Origin: Actinacidiphila acididurans | GTDB taxonomy: Bacteria > Actinomycetota > Actinomycetes > Streptomycetales > Streptomycetaceae | Direction of reading: 5' to 3' | NCBI RefSeq assembly: GCF_016918855.1 | Contig: NZ_JADKYB010000003.1 | Span: 186,001 to 250,000, forward strand | DNA length: 64,000 nt | Part shown: one piece after another, positions 26,456 through 35,710 of the stretch | Position numbering within the stretch: the first letter of the stretch is position 1 | Layout: each line of letters opens with the position of its first letter | The notes under the pieces: model-generated | Database searches by the model: none | The model's input: only the letters and a program-made list of their open reading frames with translations | What the model was told of the DNA's origin: nothing | Program-made: the position numbers and the translations under genes

Positions 26456-29400
26456 ATGGGCGTGAAGCAGTGGATCGGCCAGTGGCCGGTGTACCGGCAG
26501 CTCACCGGGACCGACCCGCTCGGGCGCGGCAGCGCGGCGCAGTCCGCGCGCTCGGCCGGCCTCGAACCCCGCACCCGCGGCGCCGACCGGGTCGTCGACT
26601 CGGTGTGCCCGTACTGCGCGGTCGGCTGCGCCCAGCGCGTCTACGTCAAGGACGAGCAGGTCGTGCAGATCGAGGGCAACCCGGACAGCCCGATCTCCCG
26701 CGGCCGCCTGTGCCCGAAGGGCTCGGCCAGCAAGCAACTCGTCACCGGCAAGCAGCGGGTGCGCACCGTGCGGTACCGCGCGCCCTACGGCACGCAGTGG
26801 CAGGACCTGGACCTGGACACCGCCGTGGACATGGTCGTCGACCGGGTGCTGGACGCGCGGCGCAAGGGCTGGCAGGACGCCGACGAGGCCGGCAACCCGC
26901 TGCGCCGCACCATGGGCATCGCCAGTCTCGGCGGCGCCACGCTGGACAACGAGGAGAACTACCTGATCAAGAAGCTCTTCACCGCGCTGGGCGCCTTGCA
27001 GGTGGAGAACCAGGCCCGCATTTGACACTCCGCCACGGTTCCCGGTCTGGGAGCCTCGTTCGGCCGCGGCGGCGCCACCGACTACCAGCAGGACCTGGTC
27101 AACGCCGACTGCATCGTCATCATGGGCTCGAACATGGCCGAGGCCCATCCGGTGGGGTTCCAGTGGGTGATGGAGGCCAAGGCACGCGGCGCCAAGGTCA
27201 TCCACATCGACCCGCGCTTCACCCGCACCAGCGCGCTCGCCGACCAGCACGTCACGCTGCGGGCCGGCACCGACATCGCCTTCCTCGGCGGCGTGATCAA
27301 TTACGTCCTCACCCACGACCTGCACTTCCGGGAGTACGTGCAGTCGTACACCAACGCGACCTTCCTGCTGAGCGAGCGCTACCGCGACACCGAGGACCTG
27401 GACGGCCTGTTCAGCGGCTACGACCCGCTCACCGCCTCGTACGACTCCTCCAGCTGGGCGTACGAGAGCGTCGCGGCGCCGGAGCGGCCCGGCCGCCGGG
27501 ACAAGGAGCAGGCCGCGTCCTCCCGGCACGGCGCCGGCGGCCCCACCGTCGAGGGCCACGCCGGCGAGATCGCCGCCGACCTCGCCATGGAGCACCCCAG
27601 GAGCGTCCTCCAGGTGCTCAAACGGCACTTCTGCCGCTACACCCCGGAGGCGGTCGAGCGGATCTGCGGGGTGCCGCGGGACCTGTTCCTGGACGTGTGC
27701 CGCGCCTGGACCGCGAACTCCGGCCGGGAGCACACCACCGCCCTGGTCTACAGCGTCGGCTGGACCCAGCACTCGGTGGGCGCCCAGTACATCCGCGCCG
27801 GCTCCATCGTCCAGCTGCTGCTGGGCAACATCGGCCGCCCCGGCGGCGGGATCTACGCCCTGCGCGGCCACGCCAGCATCCAGGGCTCCACCGACATCCC
27901 CACCCTCTTCAACCTGCTGCCCGGCTACCTGCCGATGCCGGACACCAGTCACGAGTCGCTGGCCGCGTACCTGGAGAGCATCAGCGGCCGGAACCAGAAG
28001 GGATTCTGGGGCAACGCCGACGCCTACACCGTCTCGCTGCTCAAGGAGTACTTCGGCGAGGCGGCGACCGCGGAGAACGACTACTGCTTCGACCACCTGC
28101 CGCGGATCAACGGCGACCACGGCACCTACCGCACCGCGATGGACATGGTCGACGGAAAGGTCTTCGGCTACTTCCTGCTCGGCCAGAACCCCGCGGTCGG
28201 CTCCGCCCACGGCCGCCTGCAGCGCCTGGGCATGGCCAACCTCGACTGGCTGGTCGTCCGCGACCTCACCATGATCGAGAGCGCCACCTTCTGGCAGGAC
28301 GCGCCGGAGATCGAGACCGGCGAGATCGTCCCCGAGCGGTGCCGTACCGAGGTGTTCTTCTTCCCCGCCGCCTCGCACGTGGAGAAGTCCGGCACCTTCA
28401 CCCAGACCCAGCGGATGCTGCAATGGCGCGACCAGGCCGTCGCACCGGCCGGCGACCAGCGCTCCGAACTGTGGTTCTTCCACCAGCTCGCGCTGCGGCT
28501 CAAGGCCCGGCTGGCCGCCTCCACCGACCCGCGCGACCGCCCCGTCCAGGACCTCGCCTGGGACTACGCCGCCGACGGCGACGAGCCCTCCTCCGCCGAC
28601 GTGCTGCGCCACATCAACGGGATCGACCTGAACACCGGACGCACCGTCAGCGGCTACACCGACCTCAGGGCCGACGGCAGCACGTCCTGCGGCTGCTGGA
28701 TCTACAGCGGGGTCTACGCCGACGAGGTCAACCAGGCCCGCCGCCGCACCCCCCGCTCCGAGTGCGGACCCTACGACGCCGAATGGGGCTGGACCTGGCC
28801 GATGAACCGGCGCGTGCTCTACAACCGCGCCTCCGCCGATCCGCAGGGCCGCCCCTGGAGCGCCCGCAAGGCCCTGGTGTGGTGGGACGAGGAGCGCGGG
28901 GAATGGACCGGCGACGACATCCCGGACTTCGAGCGGACCAAGCCGCCGGACTACCGGCCGCCCGAAGGGGCCTCCGGGCCCGAGGCGCTGCGCGGCGACG
29001 ACCCGTTCATCATGATGTCCGACGGCAAGGCGTGGCTGTTCGCCCCGGCCGGCCTCGCCGACGGCCCGCTGCCCACCCACTACGAGCCGCACGAGTCCCC
29101 GATGCGCAACGTGCTCTACGGACAGCAGGCCAGCCCGGTGCGCAAGGTGTACGGGCGGCCCGACAACCCGTCCAACCCCGCCCCGCCCGAGGCGCACAGC
29201 GACGTCTTCCCCTACGTGTTCACCGCGGCCCGCCTCACCGAGCACCACACCGCGGGCGGCATGAGCCGGCAGCTGCCGTACCTGTCGGAACTCCAGCCCG
29301 AGCTGTTCGTGGAGGTGGCCCCGGAACTCGCGGCCGAACGCGGGCTGCGGCACCTGGACTGGGCCCATGTGATCACCAGCCGGACGGCCGTGGACGCCCG

Positions 29401-29749
29401 GGTCGTGGTCACCGACCGGATGGCGCCGCTGCTCCTGGACGGCCGCGTCGTGCACCAGGTCTGGATGCCCTACCACTGGGGATCCGTCGGCCTGACCACC
29501 GGGGACGTCGTCAACGACCTGCTCGGCGTGGTCGTCGACCCCAACGTGTTCATCCAGGAGAGCAAGGTGCTGACCTGCGACGTACGGCCCGGACGCCGCC
29601 CGCGCGGCCCGGACCTGCTCGCCTACGTGGCGGACTACCGCCACCGGGCCGGGATCACCCCCCGTACCGGCACCCGTGTCGTGACGGCCGGCGACACCGA
29701 CCGGCCCGAGCACACCGAACCCTGCGAATGGCCGGAGGACCCCTCATGA
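26456..29749 (+). CDS. fdhA: selenocysteine-containing formate dehydrogenase, catalytic subunit
   Basis: 1097 residues if the TGA at 27023-27025 is read as Sec190. Evidence for recoding: the frame is open on both sides; the junction NQARI-U-HSATVPGLG matches the Sec site of E. coli FdnG (RVUHGPTV); a SECIS-like hairpin follows; selA, selB, selD and tRNA-Sec lie downstream. The N-terminus binds a [4Fe-4S] cluster (CPYCAVGC ... GRLCPKGSAS), followed by the molybdo/tungsto-bis-PGD domains (MGSNMAEAHP, IGRPGGGIYALRGH). It oxidises formate to CO2. There is no Tat signal, unlike FdnG. GAAGGAG precedes the ATG. The stop overlaps fdhB. fdhD and cofactor genes are not in the window. Automated calling gives two ORFs (26456-27025 and 27122-29749). 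Confidence 0.95.
27023..27055 (+). promoter_or_regulatory. UGA-Sec codon with bacterial SECIS element
   Basis: The TGA is followed 11 nt later by the stem GGTTCCC (27037-27043), loop GGTCT (27044-27048) and GGGAGCC (27049-27055). Counting the T of TGA as 1, the loop bases G23 and T24 and the bulge-position T17 coincide with those in E. coli fdhF, where they contact SelB. T17 faces G31 and may bulge or wobble. Confidence 0.88.
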
Positions 29750-30765
29750 GGCACGGACAGAGCTTCTTCGGGCCGCTCGCGGACCCCGCCGCCGACGCCG
29801 GCCACCGGGACCACCCGCCCCGGGTCGGCTTCTTCACCGACACCTCGGTCTGCATCGGCTGCAAGGCCTGCGAAGTGGCCTGCAAGGAATGGAACGACGT
29901 CCCCGAGGACGGCCTCGACCTGCTCGGCATGTCCTTCGACAACACCGGCATGCTCGGCGCGAACTCCTGGCGGCACGTCGCCTTCGTCGAGCAGGAACGC
30001 CCGCTCGGCCGGCAGGACGCCGGCCTGGCGGAGCTGCCCACCGGCCCCTCCACGACCGAGGCCGCCGCCTCGGTCGTGGCCCGGGCCCTGCCCGGCACGC
30101 CACGCGACGGCGGCGACCTGGGCACCGCCCCCGTGCACCTGGGATTCCCCTCCTTCGACCTGCCCGGCACAGACGCCGACGCACGGGAGCGCACCGACTT
30201 CCGCTGGCTGATGTCCTCCGACGTGTGCAAGCACTGCACCCACGCCGGCTGCCTCGACGTGTGCCCCACCGGCGCGCTGTTCCGCACCGAGTTCGGCACG
30301 GTGGTGGTCCAGCAGGACATCTGCAACGGCTGCGGCTACTGCGTGTCCGGCTGCCCCTACGGCGTGATCGACCGGCGGCACGACGACGGCCGGGCCTGGA
30401 AGTGCACGCTGTGCTACGACCGGCTGCGCGGCGATCTCGAACCGGCCTGCGCCAAGGCCTGCCCCACCCAGTCCATCCAGTTCGGCCCGCTGGACGAACT
30501 GCGCGAACGGGCCGCCGGGCGCCTGGCGCAGCTCCACGAGGCCGGAGTGACCGAGGCCCGGCTCTACGGTCACGACCCGGACGACGGCGTGGGCGGCGAC
30601 GGCGCCTTCTTCCTGCTGCTGGACGAGCCGGAGGTGTACGGCCTGCCGCCCGACCCCGTGGTGCCCACCCGCGACCTGCCGGCGATGTGGAAATCCGCGG
30701 GGCTGGCCGCCTCCGCGATGCTGGCCGCGGCGGCCGCGGTCTTCCTCGGCGGGGACCGGTCATGA
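29746..30765 (+). CDS. fdhB: formate dehydrogenase iron-sulfur subunit
   Basis: 339 residues; ATG overlaps the fdhA stop (ATGA). Four ferredoxin-type cysteine groups are seen: CIGCKACEVACKEW (near residue 37), CKHCTHAGCLDVCPTG, CNGCGYCVSGCPYG, and CTLCYDRL...ACAKACP, enough for four [4Fe-4S] clusters that wire electrons from FdhA to the membrane. A single hydrophobic helix near the C-terminus (LAASAMLAAAAAVFLGG) anchors it, as in E. coli FdnH. There is no signal peptide. About 60 residues between the first two Cys groups (AELPTGPSTTEAA...) form a family-typical insertion. The stop overlaps the next gene. Confidence 0.95.
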   Translation: MRHGQSFFGPLADPAADAGHRDHPPRVGFFTDTSVCIGCKACEVACKEWNDVPEDGLDLLGMSFDNTGMLGANSWRHVAFVEQERPLGRQDAGLAELPTGPSTTEAAASVVARALPGTPRDGGDLGTAPVHLGFPSFDLPGTDADARERTDFRWLMSSDVCKHCTHAGCLDVCPTGALFRTEFGTVVVQQDICNGCGYCVSGCPYGVIDRRHDDGRAWKCTLCYDRLRGDLEPACAKACPTQSIQFGPLDELRERAAGRLAQLHEAGVTEARLYGHDPDDGVGGDGAFFLLLDEPEVYGLPPDPVVPTRDLPAMWKSAGLAASAMLAAAAAVFLGGDRS

Positions 30766-32033
30766 GGAGTGGGAAGCGCAGGGGGCGCGGGCGCGGCGCG
30801 GGGAAGGGCGACGCGATGGCGGCGGCCGGGGGTACGGGGGATGTCGGCGGGAACGGCGAGGGTGGGACGGTCGGTGGTACGGGGGATGTCGGCGGGAACG
30901 GCGAGGTCGGCAGGGGCGGAACGGTCGGCGCTACGGGAAGCGCCGGGGAGAACGGTGAGGTCGGCGGTACGGGGGACGGCGGCGGCAACCGTGAAGCCGG
31001 CGGGGGCGCAACGGCCCGCGGGGGTGGGGCGACCGGCATCCGCGCGGCCGGTTCCGGGGCGGGCCGGGGCGGCGACGGCAGCCGGGAGCAGTCGATGGTG
31101 CCGCCCGCGCAGTTCCGTTCGTACTACGGGCGGCCCGTGCTCAAGCCGCCGGTGTGGGAGTGGCGGATCCCGGCGTACTTCTTCACCGGCGGCCTGTCGG
31201 CGGGTGCCGCCCTGCTCGCGGCCGGCGCCGACCTGACCGGGCGGCGGGCACTGTGCCGGGGCTGCCGGCTGGGCGGCTTCGGCGCCTTGGCGGTCAGTTC
31301 CTACCTGCTGATCGCCGACCTGGGCCGGCCGGAGCGGTTCCACCACATGCTGCGGGTCGCCAAGCCGTCCTCGCCGATGTCCGTCGGCACTTGGATCCTG
31401 GCCGCCTACGGTCCCGGCAGCGGCCTGGCCGCCGGGGCCGAACTGCTGCCGCCCGCCCTGCACGCGACCCTGCCCGGCCGCCTGGCGCGGGCCGCCGCAC
31501 GCCCGGCCGGGCTGTCCGCCGCCCTCTTCGCCCCCGGGGTCGCCTCCTACACGGCGGTGCTGCTGACCCAGACCGCAGCCCCCGCCTGGCACGAGGTCCG
31601 CCGCGAACTGCCCTTCGTCTTCACCGGTTCGGCGGCGGCCAGCGGCGGCGGCCTGGGCATGCTGGTGGCGCCGGTCGCCGAGGCGGGCCCCGCCCGCCGA
31701 CTGGGCGCGGCCGGCGCGGTCGCCGAACTCCTGGCGTCCCGTCTGATCGAGCGCCGCCCCGGCCTGGTCACCACGGCCTACACCACCGGCCGTGCCGGTC
31801 GCCTGCGCCGGGCGGCCGAACTGCTCACCCTGGGCGGCGCGGCAGCGGCGCTCACCGTCGCCCGCCGCAGCCGCCCCGCCGCGGCGGCGGCCGGCCTGGC
31901 CCTCCTCACCGGCAGCGTCCTCCAGCGCTTCGGCGTCTTCGCGGCGGGCGTCGCCTCCACCGAGGACCCGGCCTATGTGGTGGTGCCGCAACGCGAACGC
32001 CTGGAGGCGAAGAAGGCAGAGGAGCGGGCGTGA
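30762..32033 (+). CDS. NrfD-type membrane subunit of formate dehydrogenase with Gly-rich N-terminal extension
   Basis: 423 residues; ATG overlaps the fdhB stop. From about residue 105 it is an NrfD/PsrC-like quinone-reactive membrane protein: YYGRPVLKPPVWEWRIPAYFF at the start of helix 1, LIADLGRPERFHHMLRVAKP SSPMS after helix 2, then several further helices. This replaces the cytochrome b FdnI subunit and passes electrons to menaquinone. The first 100 residues are very unusual: Arg/Lys-rich, then about 75 residues of Gly/Thr/Asn/Glu repeats (GGTGDVGGNGE). A later start (VPPAQFRSYY) would remove this extension, but the overlap with fdhB favours the long form. Confidence 0.85.
   Translation: MRSGKRRGRGRGAGKGDAMAAAGGTGDVGGNGEGGTVGGTGDVGGNGEVGRGGTVGATGSAGENGEVGGTGDGGGNREAGGGATARGGGATGIRAAGSGAGRGGDGSREQSMVPPAQFRSYYGRPVLKPPVWEWRIPAYFFTGGLSAGAALLAAGADLTGRRALCRGCRLGGFGALAVSSYLLIADLGRPERFHHMLRVAKPSSPMSVGTWILAAYGPGSGLAAGAELLPPALHATLPGRLARAAARPAGLSAALFAPGVASYTAVLLTQTAAPAWHEVRRELPFVFTGSAAASGGGLGMLVAPVAEAGPARRLGAAGAVAELLASRLIERRPGLVTTAYTTGRAGRLRRAAELLTLGGAAAALTVARRSRPAAAAAGLALLTGSVLQRFGVFAAGVASTEDPAYVVVPQRERLEAKKAEERA
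30831..31020 (+). repeat. 45-nt-period coding repeats in the NrfD-type gene
   Basis: A 30-nt unit occurs identically at 30831-30860 and 30876-30905, with a decayed copy from 30966. Period 45 nt (15 codons), so length changes keep the frame. It encodes the Gly-rich N-terminal extension. Confidence 0.75.
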
Positions 32034-32338
32034 GGCCGACGCACATGGGCGCCCGACGTGTGCCGACCTCGTTCTTCACCGCGGTCGGCTGCCTGCCCGA
32101 GCCGGCTGCCGGGTTCGCCGGGACAACGGGACCGATCCCGACACGCCGGGGTCGGCGCCCTGTGCGCGCCGCAGGGCGATCGCCGAACACACCCGTGTGA
32201 GACCTGACGGGGCGCCACAGCGGCGACGCCGCGCCGGCCGTGGCGGATCCCGGCGTACTCCCTCGGCCCCGCCCCGACGACCGGACCCCGTTCCTCGAGT
32301 CGTCGTGCCGCCCGGCGGCCTGGCGCCCTCCACCGGGG
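32034..32338. other. gap between fdh operon and selD; nothing recognised
   Basis: 305 bp between convergent genes. No open frame with coding character, no strong hairpin and no palindrome were found. Confidence 0.4.
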
Positions 32339-33379
32339 TCAGCGCACGACGAGCCGGTGTTCGCCCGCGGGGCGCAGTTCGCCGATGACCGGGGCCCCGG
32401 GGATCTCGCCGGCCACCAGCAGGCCGCCGGAGGTCTGGGCGTCGGCCAGGAGCAGACGGGTCGCCTCGTCGGCGGTGCCGAAGTCGGTGCGGGGGTCCAC
32501 CCACGCCAGGTTGCGGCGGGTGCCGCCGCTGACGTAGCCGTCGCGTACGGCCTCTCGCGCCCCGTCGAGCAGCGGGACCGCGCAGGCGTCCACCACAGCG
32601 GTCACCCCCGAGGCGCGGGCCAGTTTGAACAGGTGGCCCAGCAGGCCGAATCCGGTGACGTCGGTCGCGCAGACGACTCCGGCGGCCAGTGCGGCGCGCG
32701 ACGCCTCGCGGTTGAGCGTCACCATGGTGGCGATCGCCTGCTGGAAGACCTCACCCGTCGCCTTGTGCCGGTTGTTGAGAACGCCCAGGCCCAGCGGCTT
32801 GGTCAGCGACAGCGGCATTCCGGGCCGGCCGGTGTCGTTGCGCAGCAATCGCGCCGGGTCGGCCACACCGGTCACCGCCATGCCGTACTTCGGCTCGGGA
32901 TCGTCCACGCTGTGCCCGCCCGCCACATGGCAGCCGGCCTCGGCCGCGACGTCCAGCCCGCCGCGCAGCACCTCCCGGGCCAGCGCGAAGGGCAGCACCT
33001 CGCGCGGCCAGGACAGCAGGTTGACGGCCACCAGCGGTGTGCCGCCCATGGCGTAGACGTCCGACAGGGCGTTGGCGGCGGCGATCCGGCCCCAGTCGTA
33101 GGGGTCGTCCACCACCGGGGTGAAGAAGTCGGCGGTGGCCACGACGGCCGGTTCGCCCGGCCCGCCCGGCAGCCGTACCACCGCCGCGTCGTCGCCGCTG
33201 TCCAGCCCGACGAGCAGGTCGCCGGACCGGTCCGGGTCCGGCGTGCGGCCGGTGAGCCCGGCGACCATCTCCTCCAGTTCGCCCGGCGGGATCTTGCAGG
33301 CGCAGCCGCCGCCGTGGGCGTACTGGGTCAGCCGGACGCTCTCCGCCTGCTCCTGCTGCTGCCGGGTCGCGGTCGCCAT
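32339..33379 (-). CDS. selD: selenide, water dikinase
   Basis: 346 residues (E. coli SelD is 347). It makes selenophosphate from selenide and ATP, the Se donor for SelA. The active-site region RLTQYAHGGGCACK aligns with E. coli RLTQYSHGAGCGCK, giving Cys26 and Lys29 as the catalytic pair; SelD itself therefore uses Cys, not Sec. Also seen: GLDSGDDAAVVRL, TADFFTPVVDDPYDWGRIAAANALSDVYAMGG in two parts (metal and ATP binding) and TDVTGFGLLGHL. The ATG is served by GAGGGG, and a GTG one codon earlier is possible. Minus strand, opposite to the tRNA-Sec gene. Confidence 0.96.
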   Translation of the reverse strand: MATATRQQQEQAESVRLTQYAHGGGCACKIPPGELEEMVAGLTGRTPDPDRSGDLLVGLDSGDDAAVVRLPGGPGEPAVVATADFFTPVVDDPYDWGRIAAANALSDVYAMGGTPLVAVNLLSWPREVLPFALAREVLRGGLDVAAEAGCHVAGGHSVDDPEPKYGMAVTGVADPARLLRNDTGRPGMPLSLTKPLGLGVLNNRHKATGEVFQQAIATMVTLNREASRAALAAGVVCATDVTGFGLLGHLFKLARASGVTAVVDACAVPLLDGAREAVRDGYVSGGTRRNLAWVDPRTDFGTADEATRLLLADAQTSGGLLVAGEIPGAPVIGELRPAGEHRLVVR

Positions 33380-33558
33380 CACTATTCCCCTCTCATGTCG
33401 GTGCTGGGTTCTCCTCGCGCGGAGTCCGCCCGCGCCACGGGCGCGCAAATCGCGCATACAGGTGCGCGGTGCGGCACGTTGACACATACCGGACGCGCGG
33501 GTTCGATGGACGCTCGTCCGGGCTTCCCCGCGCCGTGTCGCGCGAAGGCGCCCGGCGG

Positions 33559-33651
33559 GGAGGCGTAAGGGTGCCTGGTGGCCCTCCCGGTCTTCAAAAC
33601 CGAGGTGCCCGAGCAACTCGGGCAGGCGGGTTCGATTCCCGTCCGTCTCCG
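33559..33651 (+). tRNA. selC: tRNA-Sec (anticodon TCA)
   Basis: 93 nt. Acceptor GGAGGCG pairs with CGTCTCC; anticodon TCA at 33594-33596 in loop CTTCAAA; long variable arm with an 8-bp perfect stem TGCCCGAG/CTCGGGCA (33606-33624); T loop TTCGATT; D-arm with a 4-nt TGGT loop and an extended stem. Discriminator is G; CCA is not encoded. The large variable arm with a UCA anticodon defines tRNA-Sec, which SerRS charges and SelA converts. The anticodon stem has a C-A mismatch at its base. The acceptor and T stems read best as 7+6 bp rather than 8+5. Confidence 0.95.
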
Positions 33652-33697
33652 CTCGTCGCTCGCGCTGCGACGCGCTGTGCCGGGGCCCGGCGCCGGC

Positions 33698-35497
33698 TCA
33701 GCCCGCATCGGTACGCGCCTCCTCCGGTTCCGCGGCGGGGGCGCAGCGGCGCAGGGCCCCGTCCAGCCGTACCGTCCGGCCCTGCCGGTCCAGGTGCTCC
33801 AGCAGCGGCAGCGCCACCCGGCGCGTGGTGTCCAGGGCGCGGCGGGCCTGACTCGCGGTGAACGGCTGCGCCAGCCGGGACAGCAGCGCGGCGGCCCGGG
33901 CGTCCGCGCCCGGGAGCAGCACAATGCTGTCCGCGATCCGCAGGAGTGCCCCGGCCGCTGCCGCCGCGGCCAGCAGCCGGGGTGTCAGCCCCAGCTCCGC
34001 CAGCCGGCCGGCCTCGGGCGCACGGAACGGCGCCTCGGCCAGGTCGGCGCGTACGGCCGCGACGGCGGCCTCGACCGCGGGCGGCAGCGCGGGACGGGAC
34101 CGGCTGCCGTAGATCCGGCCCTCGCGCTGCCGCAGCCCGGAACCGGCCGTCAGCAGCGCTTCGACCAGGCAGCGTTCGGGCAGGCCCAGCACCTGACGGG
34201 CCGTCTCCAAGGGCAGGCCCGGCTCCAGCGGGTGGCCGGCGGCGTGCTCCTTGACCGCTTCCCGCAGCCGCTCGCCGAGGGCCGTCCAGTGTGCGGGGTC
34301 GGCCAGCCAGTCGCCGGCCACCGGCTCGGAGGGCGCGGCCGCGCCCATGGCGGCGAGTTCGCTGCGGCGCACCAGGCCGCGCCGGCGCAGCTCGCCGGCC
34401 CCGTCCGGCCGGCCGGTCAGGGCCCGCAGGTCGTGGGCCCGGGTGGCGGCCGCGCCGCGCCGGGCGAGGACCGGCGGCCGGACGTCGAGCACGGTCACTC
34501 CGGCCGGTACCCGGTGCCGGCCCGGATCGCGCAGCAGCGCCCGGTCGCCGATCCGCAGCGGCAGGGTGGCGGCGAGCCGCAGCCGGGCGGTGTCGTCGCC
34601 CAGCGGACGGACCGTCACCGGAACCGCCGCGGAACCGGCGTGCAGAGTGAGGTGCCGCGGCAGGTCACGGGCCGGGTCGCCGGTCAGCCGTACGTCCACG
34701 GTGTCGGCGGTGAGCCAGCGCCCCGGGGCGAGCAGCGCGTCCCCGCGGCGCAGGGCGTCGGCTCCGGGGCCGTGCACGTTGACGGCCACCCTGGCCACCG
34801 CGCCCACCTGTGAGCGGGGCTCCTTGAGTGCCTCCAGGCCGCGCACCCGCAACGTCCGCCCGCCGCGGGCGGATTCGAGGTGGTCGCCCACCCGGAGGGT
34901 GCCCGCGCCGAGGGTGCCGGTGACGACCGTGCCCCGGCCGCGCACGGTGAACACGCGGTCCACCCACAGCCGTACGTCCGCGCCGGGATCGGGCGCGGGC
35001 AGCGCACCGGCGGTCCGGGCCAGTTCGGTCCGCAGCTCGGCCAGGCCGGCGCCGGTCACTGCGCTCACGGCCACCGACGGCACGGCGCCCAGCGAGGTCT
35101 CCGCGATCCGGTCCAGCGCCTCCTTCCGCGCGGGCTCCGGGTCCGCCAGGTCGGCGCGCGTCACGGCGAGCAGCCCGTGCCCGACGCCGAGCGCGTCCAG
35201 CACCCCCAGGTGCTCCTGCGACTGCGCCTGCCACCCCTGATCGGCGGCGACCACGAACACCACGGCCGGCACCGGCCCGACCCCGGCCAGCATGTTGCCC
35301 ACCAGCCGCTCGTGCCCGGGCACATCGACGAACGCCACCTGCCCGGCACCGGGCACCTCGGTCCACGCGAACCCGAGGTCGAGCGTCATCCCGCGCCGCC
35401 GTTCCTCCGCCCACCGGTCCGGCTCCATCCCGGTCAGCGCTCGTACCAGCGCCGACTTGCCGTGGTCGACATGCCCGGCGGTGGCGAAGACGTGCAT
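33698..35497 (-). CDS. selB: selenocysteine-specific elongation factor
   Basis: 599 residues (E. coli SelB is 614). The GTPase domain has G1 GHVDHGKS (8-15), the G2-type [12 protein letters not shown]3 DVPGHE and G4 TRAD (variant of NKxD). EF-Tu-like domains 2-3 follow ([14 protein letters not shown]...). The C-terminal third is the winged-helix region that binds SECIS RNA (from about residue 370, ending [20 protein letters not shown]). SelB brings Sec-tRNA to UGA codons. It is downstream of selA on the same strand. A decayed copy of its first 26 codons lies between the two genes. Confidence 0.96.
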   Translation of the reverse strand: MHVFATAGHVDHGKSALVRALTGMEPDRWAEERRRGMTLDLGFAWTEVPGAGQVAFVDVPGHERLVGNMLAGVGPVPAVVFVVAADQGWQAQSQEHLGVLDALGVGHGLLAVTRADLADPEPARKEALDRIAETSLGAVPSVAVSAVTGAGLAELRTELARTAGALPAPDPGADVRLWVDRVFTVRGRGTVVTGTLGAGTLRVGDHLESARGGRTLRVRGLEALKEPRSQVGAVARVAVNVHGPGADALRRGDALLAPGRWLTADTVDVRLTGDPARDLPRHLTLHAGSAAVPVTVRPLGDDTARLRLAATLPLRIGDRALLRDPGRHRVPAGVTVLDVRPPVLARRGAAATRAHDLRALTGRPDGAGELRRRGLVRRSELAAMGAAAPSEPVAGDWLADPAHWTALGERLREAVKEHAAGHPLEPGLPLETARQVLGLPERCLVEALLTAGSGLRQREGRIYGSRSRPALPPAVEAAVAAVRADLAEAPFRAPEAGRLAELGLTPRLLAAAAAAGALLRIADSIVLLPGADARAAALLSRLAQPFTASQARRALDTTRRVALPLLEHLDRQGRTVRLDGALRRCAPAAEPEEARTDAG

Positions 35498-35710
35498 GGG
35501 TCACCTGCCGGTGGGGGTGGGGGCGGGGGCGGTTCTCGGGTGTGGCGGTGGGGGTTCGGGTTGTTGGCGGGGTTCGGGTGCGGGGGTGGGTGTCGTGCAT
35601 GTCTGCCGGATGGCGGCCGCGGGTGCCGGGTCGGTTCCGGTCGGTGTTCGTGCGAGGGCGGATGTGCCGTGGTCGGCGTGTCCGGCGGTGGCGAGGAGGC
35701 GCATGGGTCA
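35498..35710 (-). repeat. diverged 207-bp tandem duplication at selA/selB junction
   Basis: Distance between the selA stop and the relic stop, and between the relic start and the selB start, is 207 bp in both cases. Each copy spans the 3' end of selA, the TGA-CCC-ATG junction and the 5' end of selB. Confidence 0.78.
35501..35704 (-). pseudogene. 67-codon relic between selA and selB made from both genes
   Basis: The first 26 residues ([19 protein letters not shown]...) match the SelB N-terminus at 16 of 26 positions, but the P-loop Lys is Thr. The last part (AAAIRQTC...APTPTGR) matches the SelA C-terminus (AAAIRQVG...APSPTGR). It starts 3 nt after the selA stop and ends 3 nt before the selB start, with the same GGCAGGTGACCCATG junction on both sides. 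It is the product of a tandem duplication. It is open and may be translated, but no GTPase function is possible. Confidence 0.8.

Noticed and set aside
26456..27025. fdhA as two separate genes or as a nonsense pseudogene
   Set aside because: The Sec context, SECIS hairpin and complete sel gene set make recoding far more likely than a random stop.
25295..29713. 1472-codon open frame on the minus strand across fdhA and the GH25 gene
   Set aside because: Only its last 307 codons (GH25) are real. The rest is the antisense shadow of fdhA, which has strong domain evidence; high GC leaves long antisense frames open.
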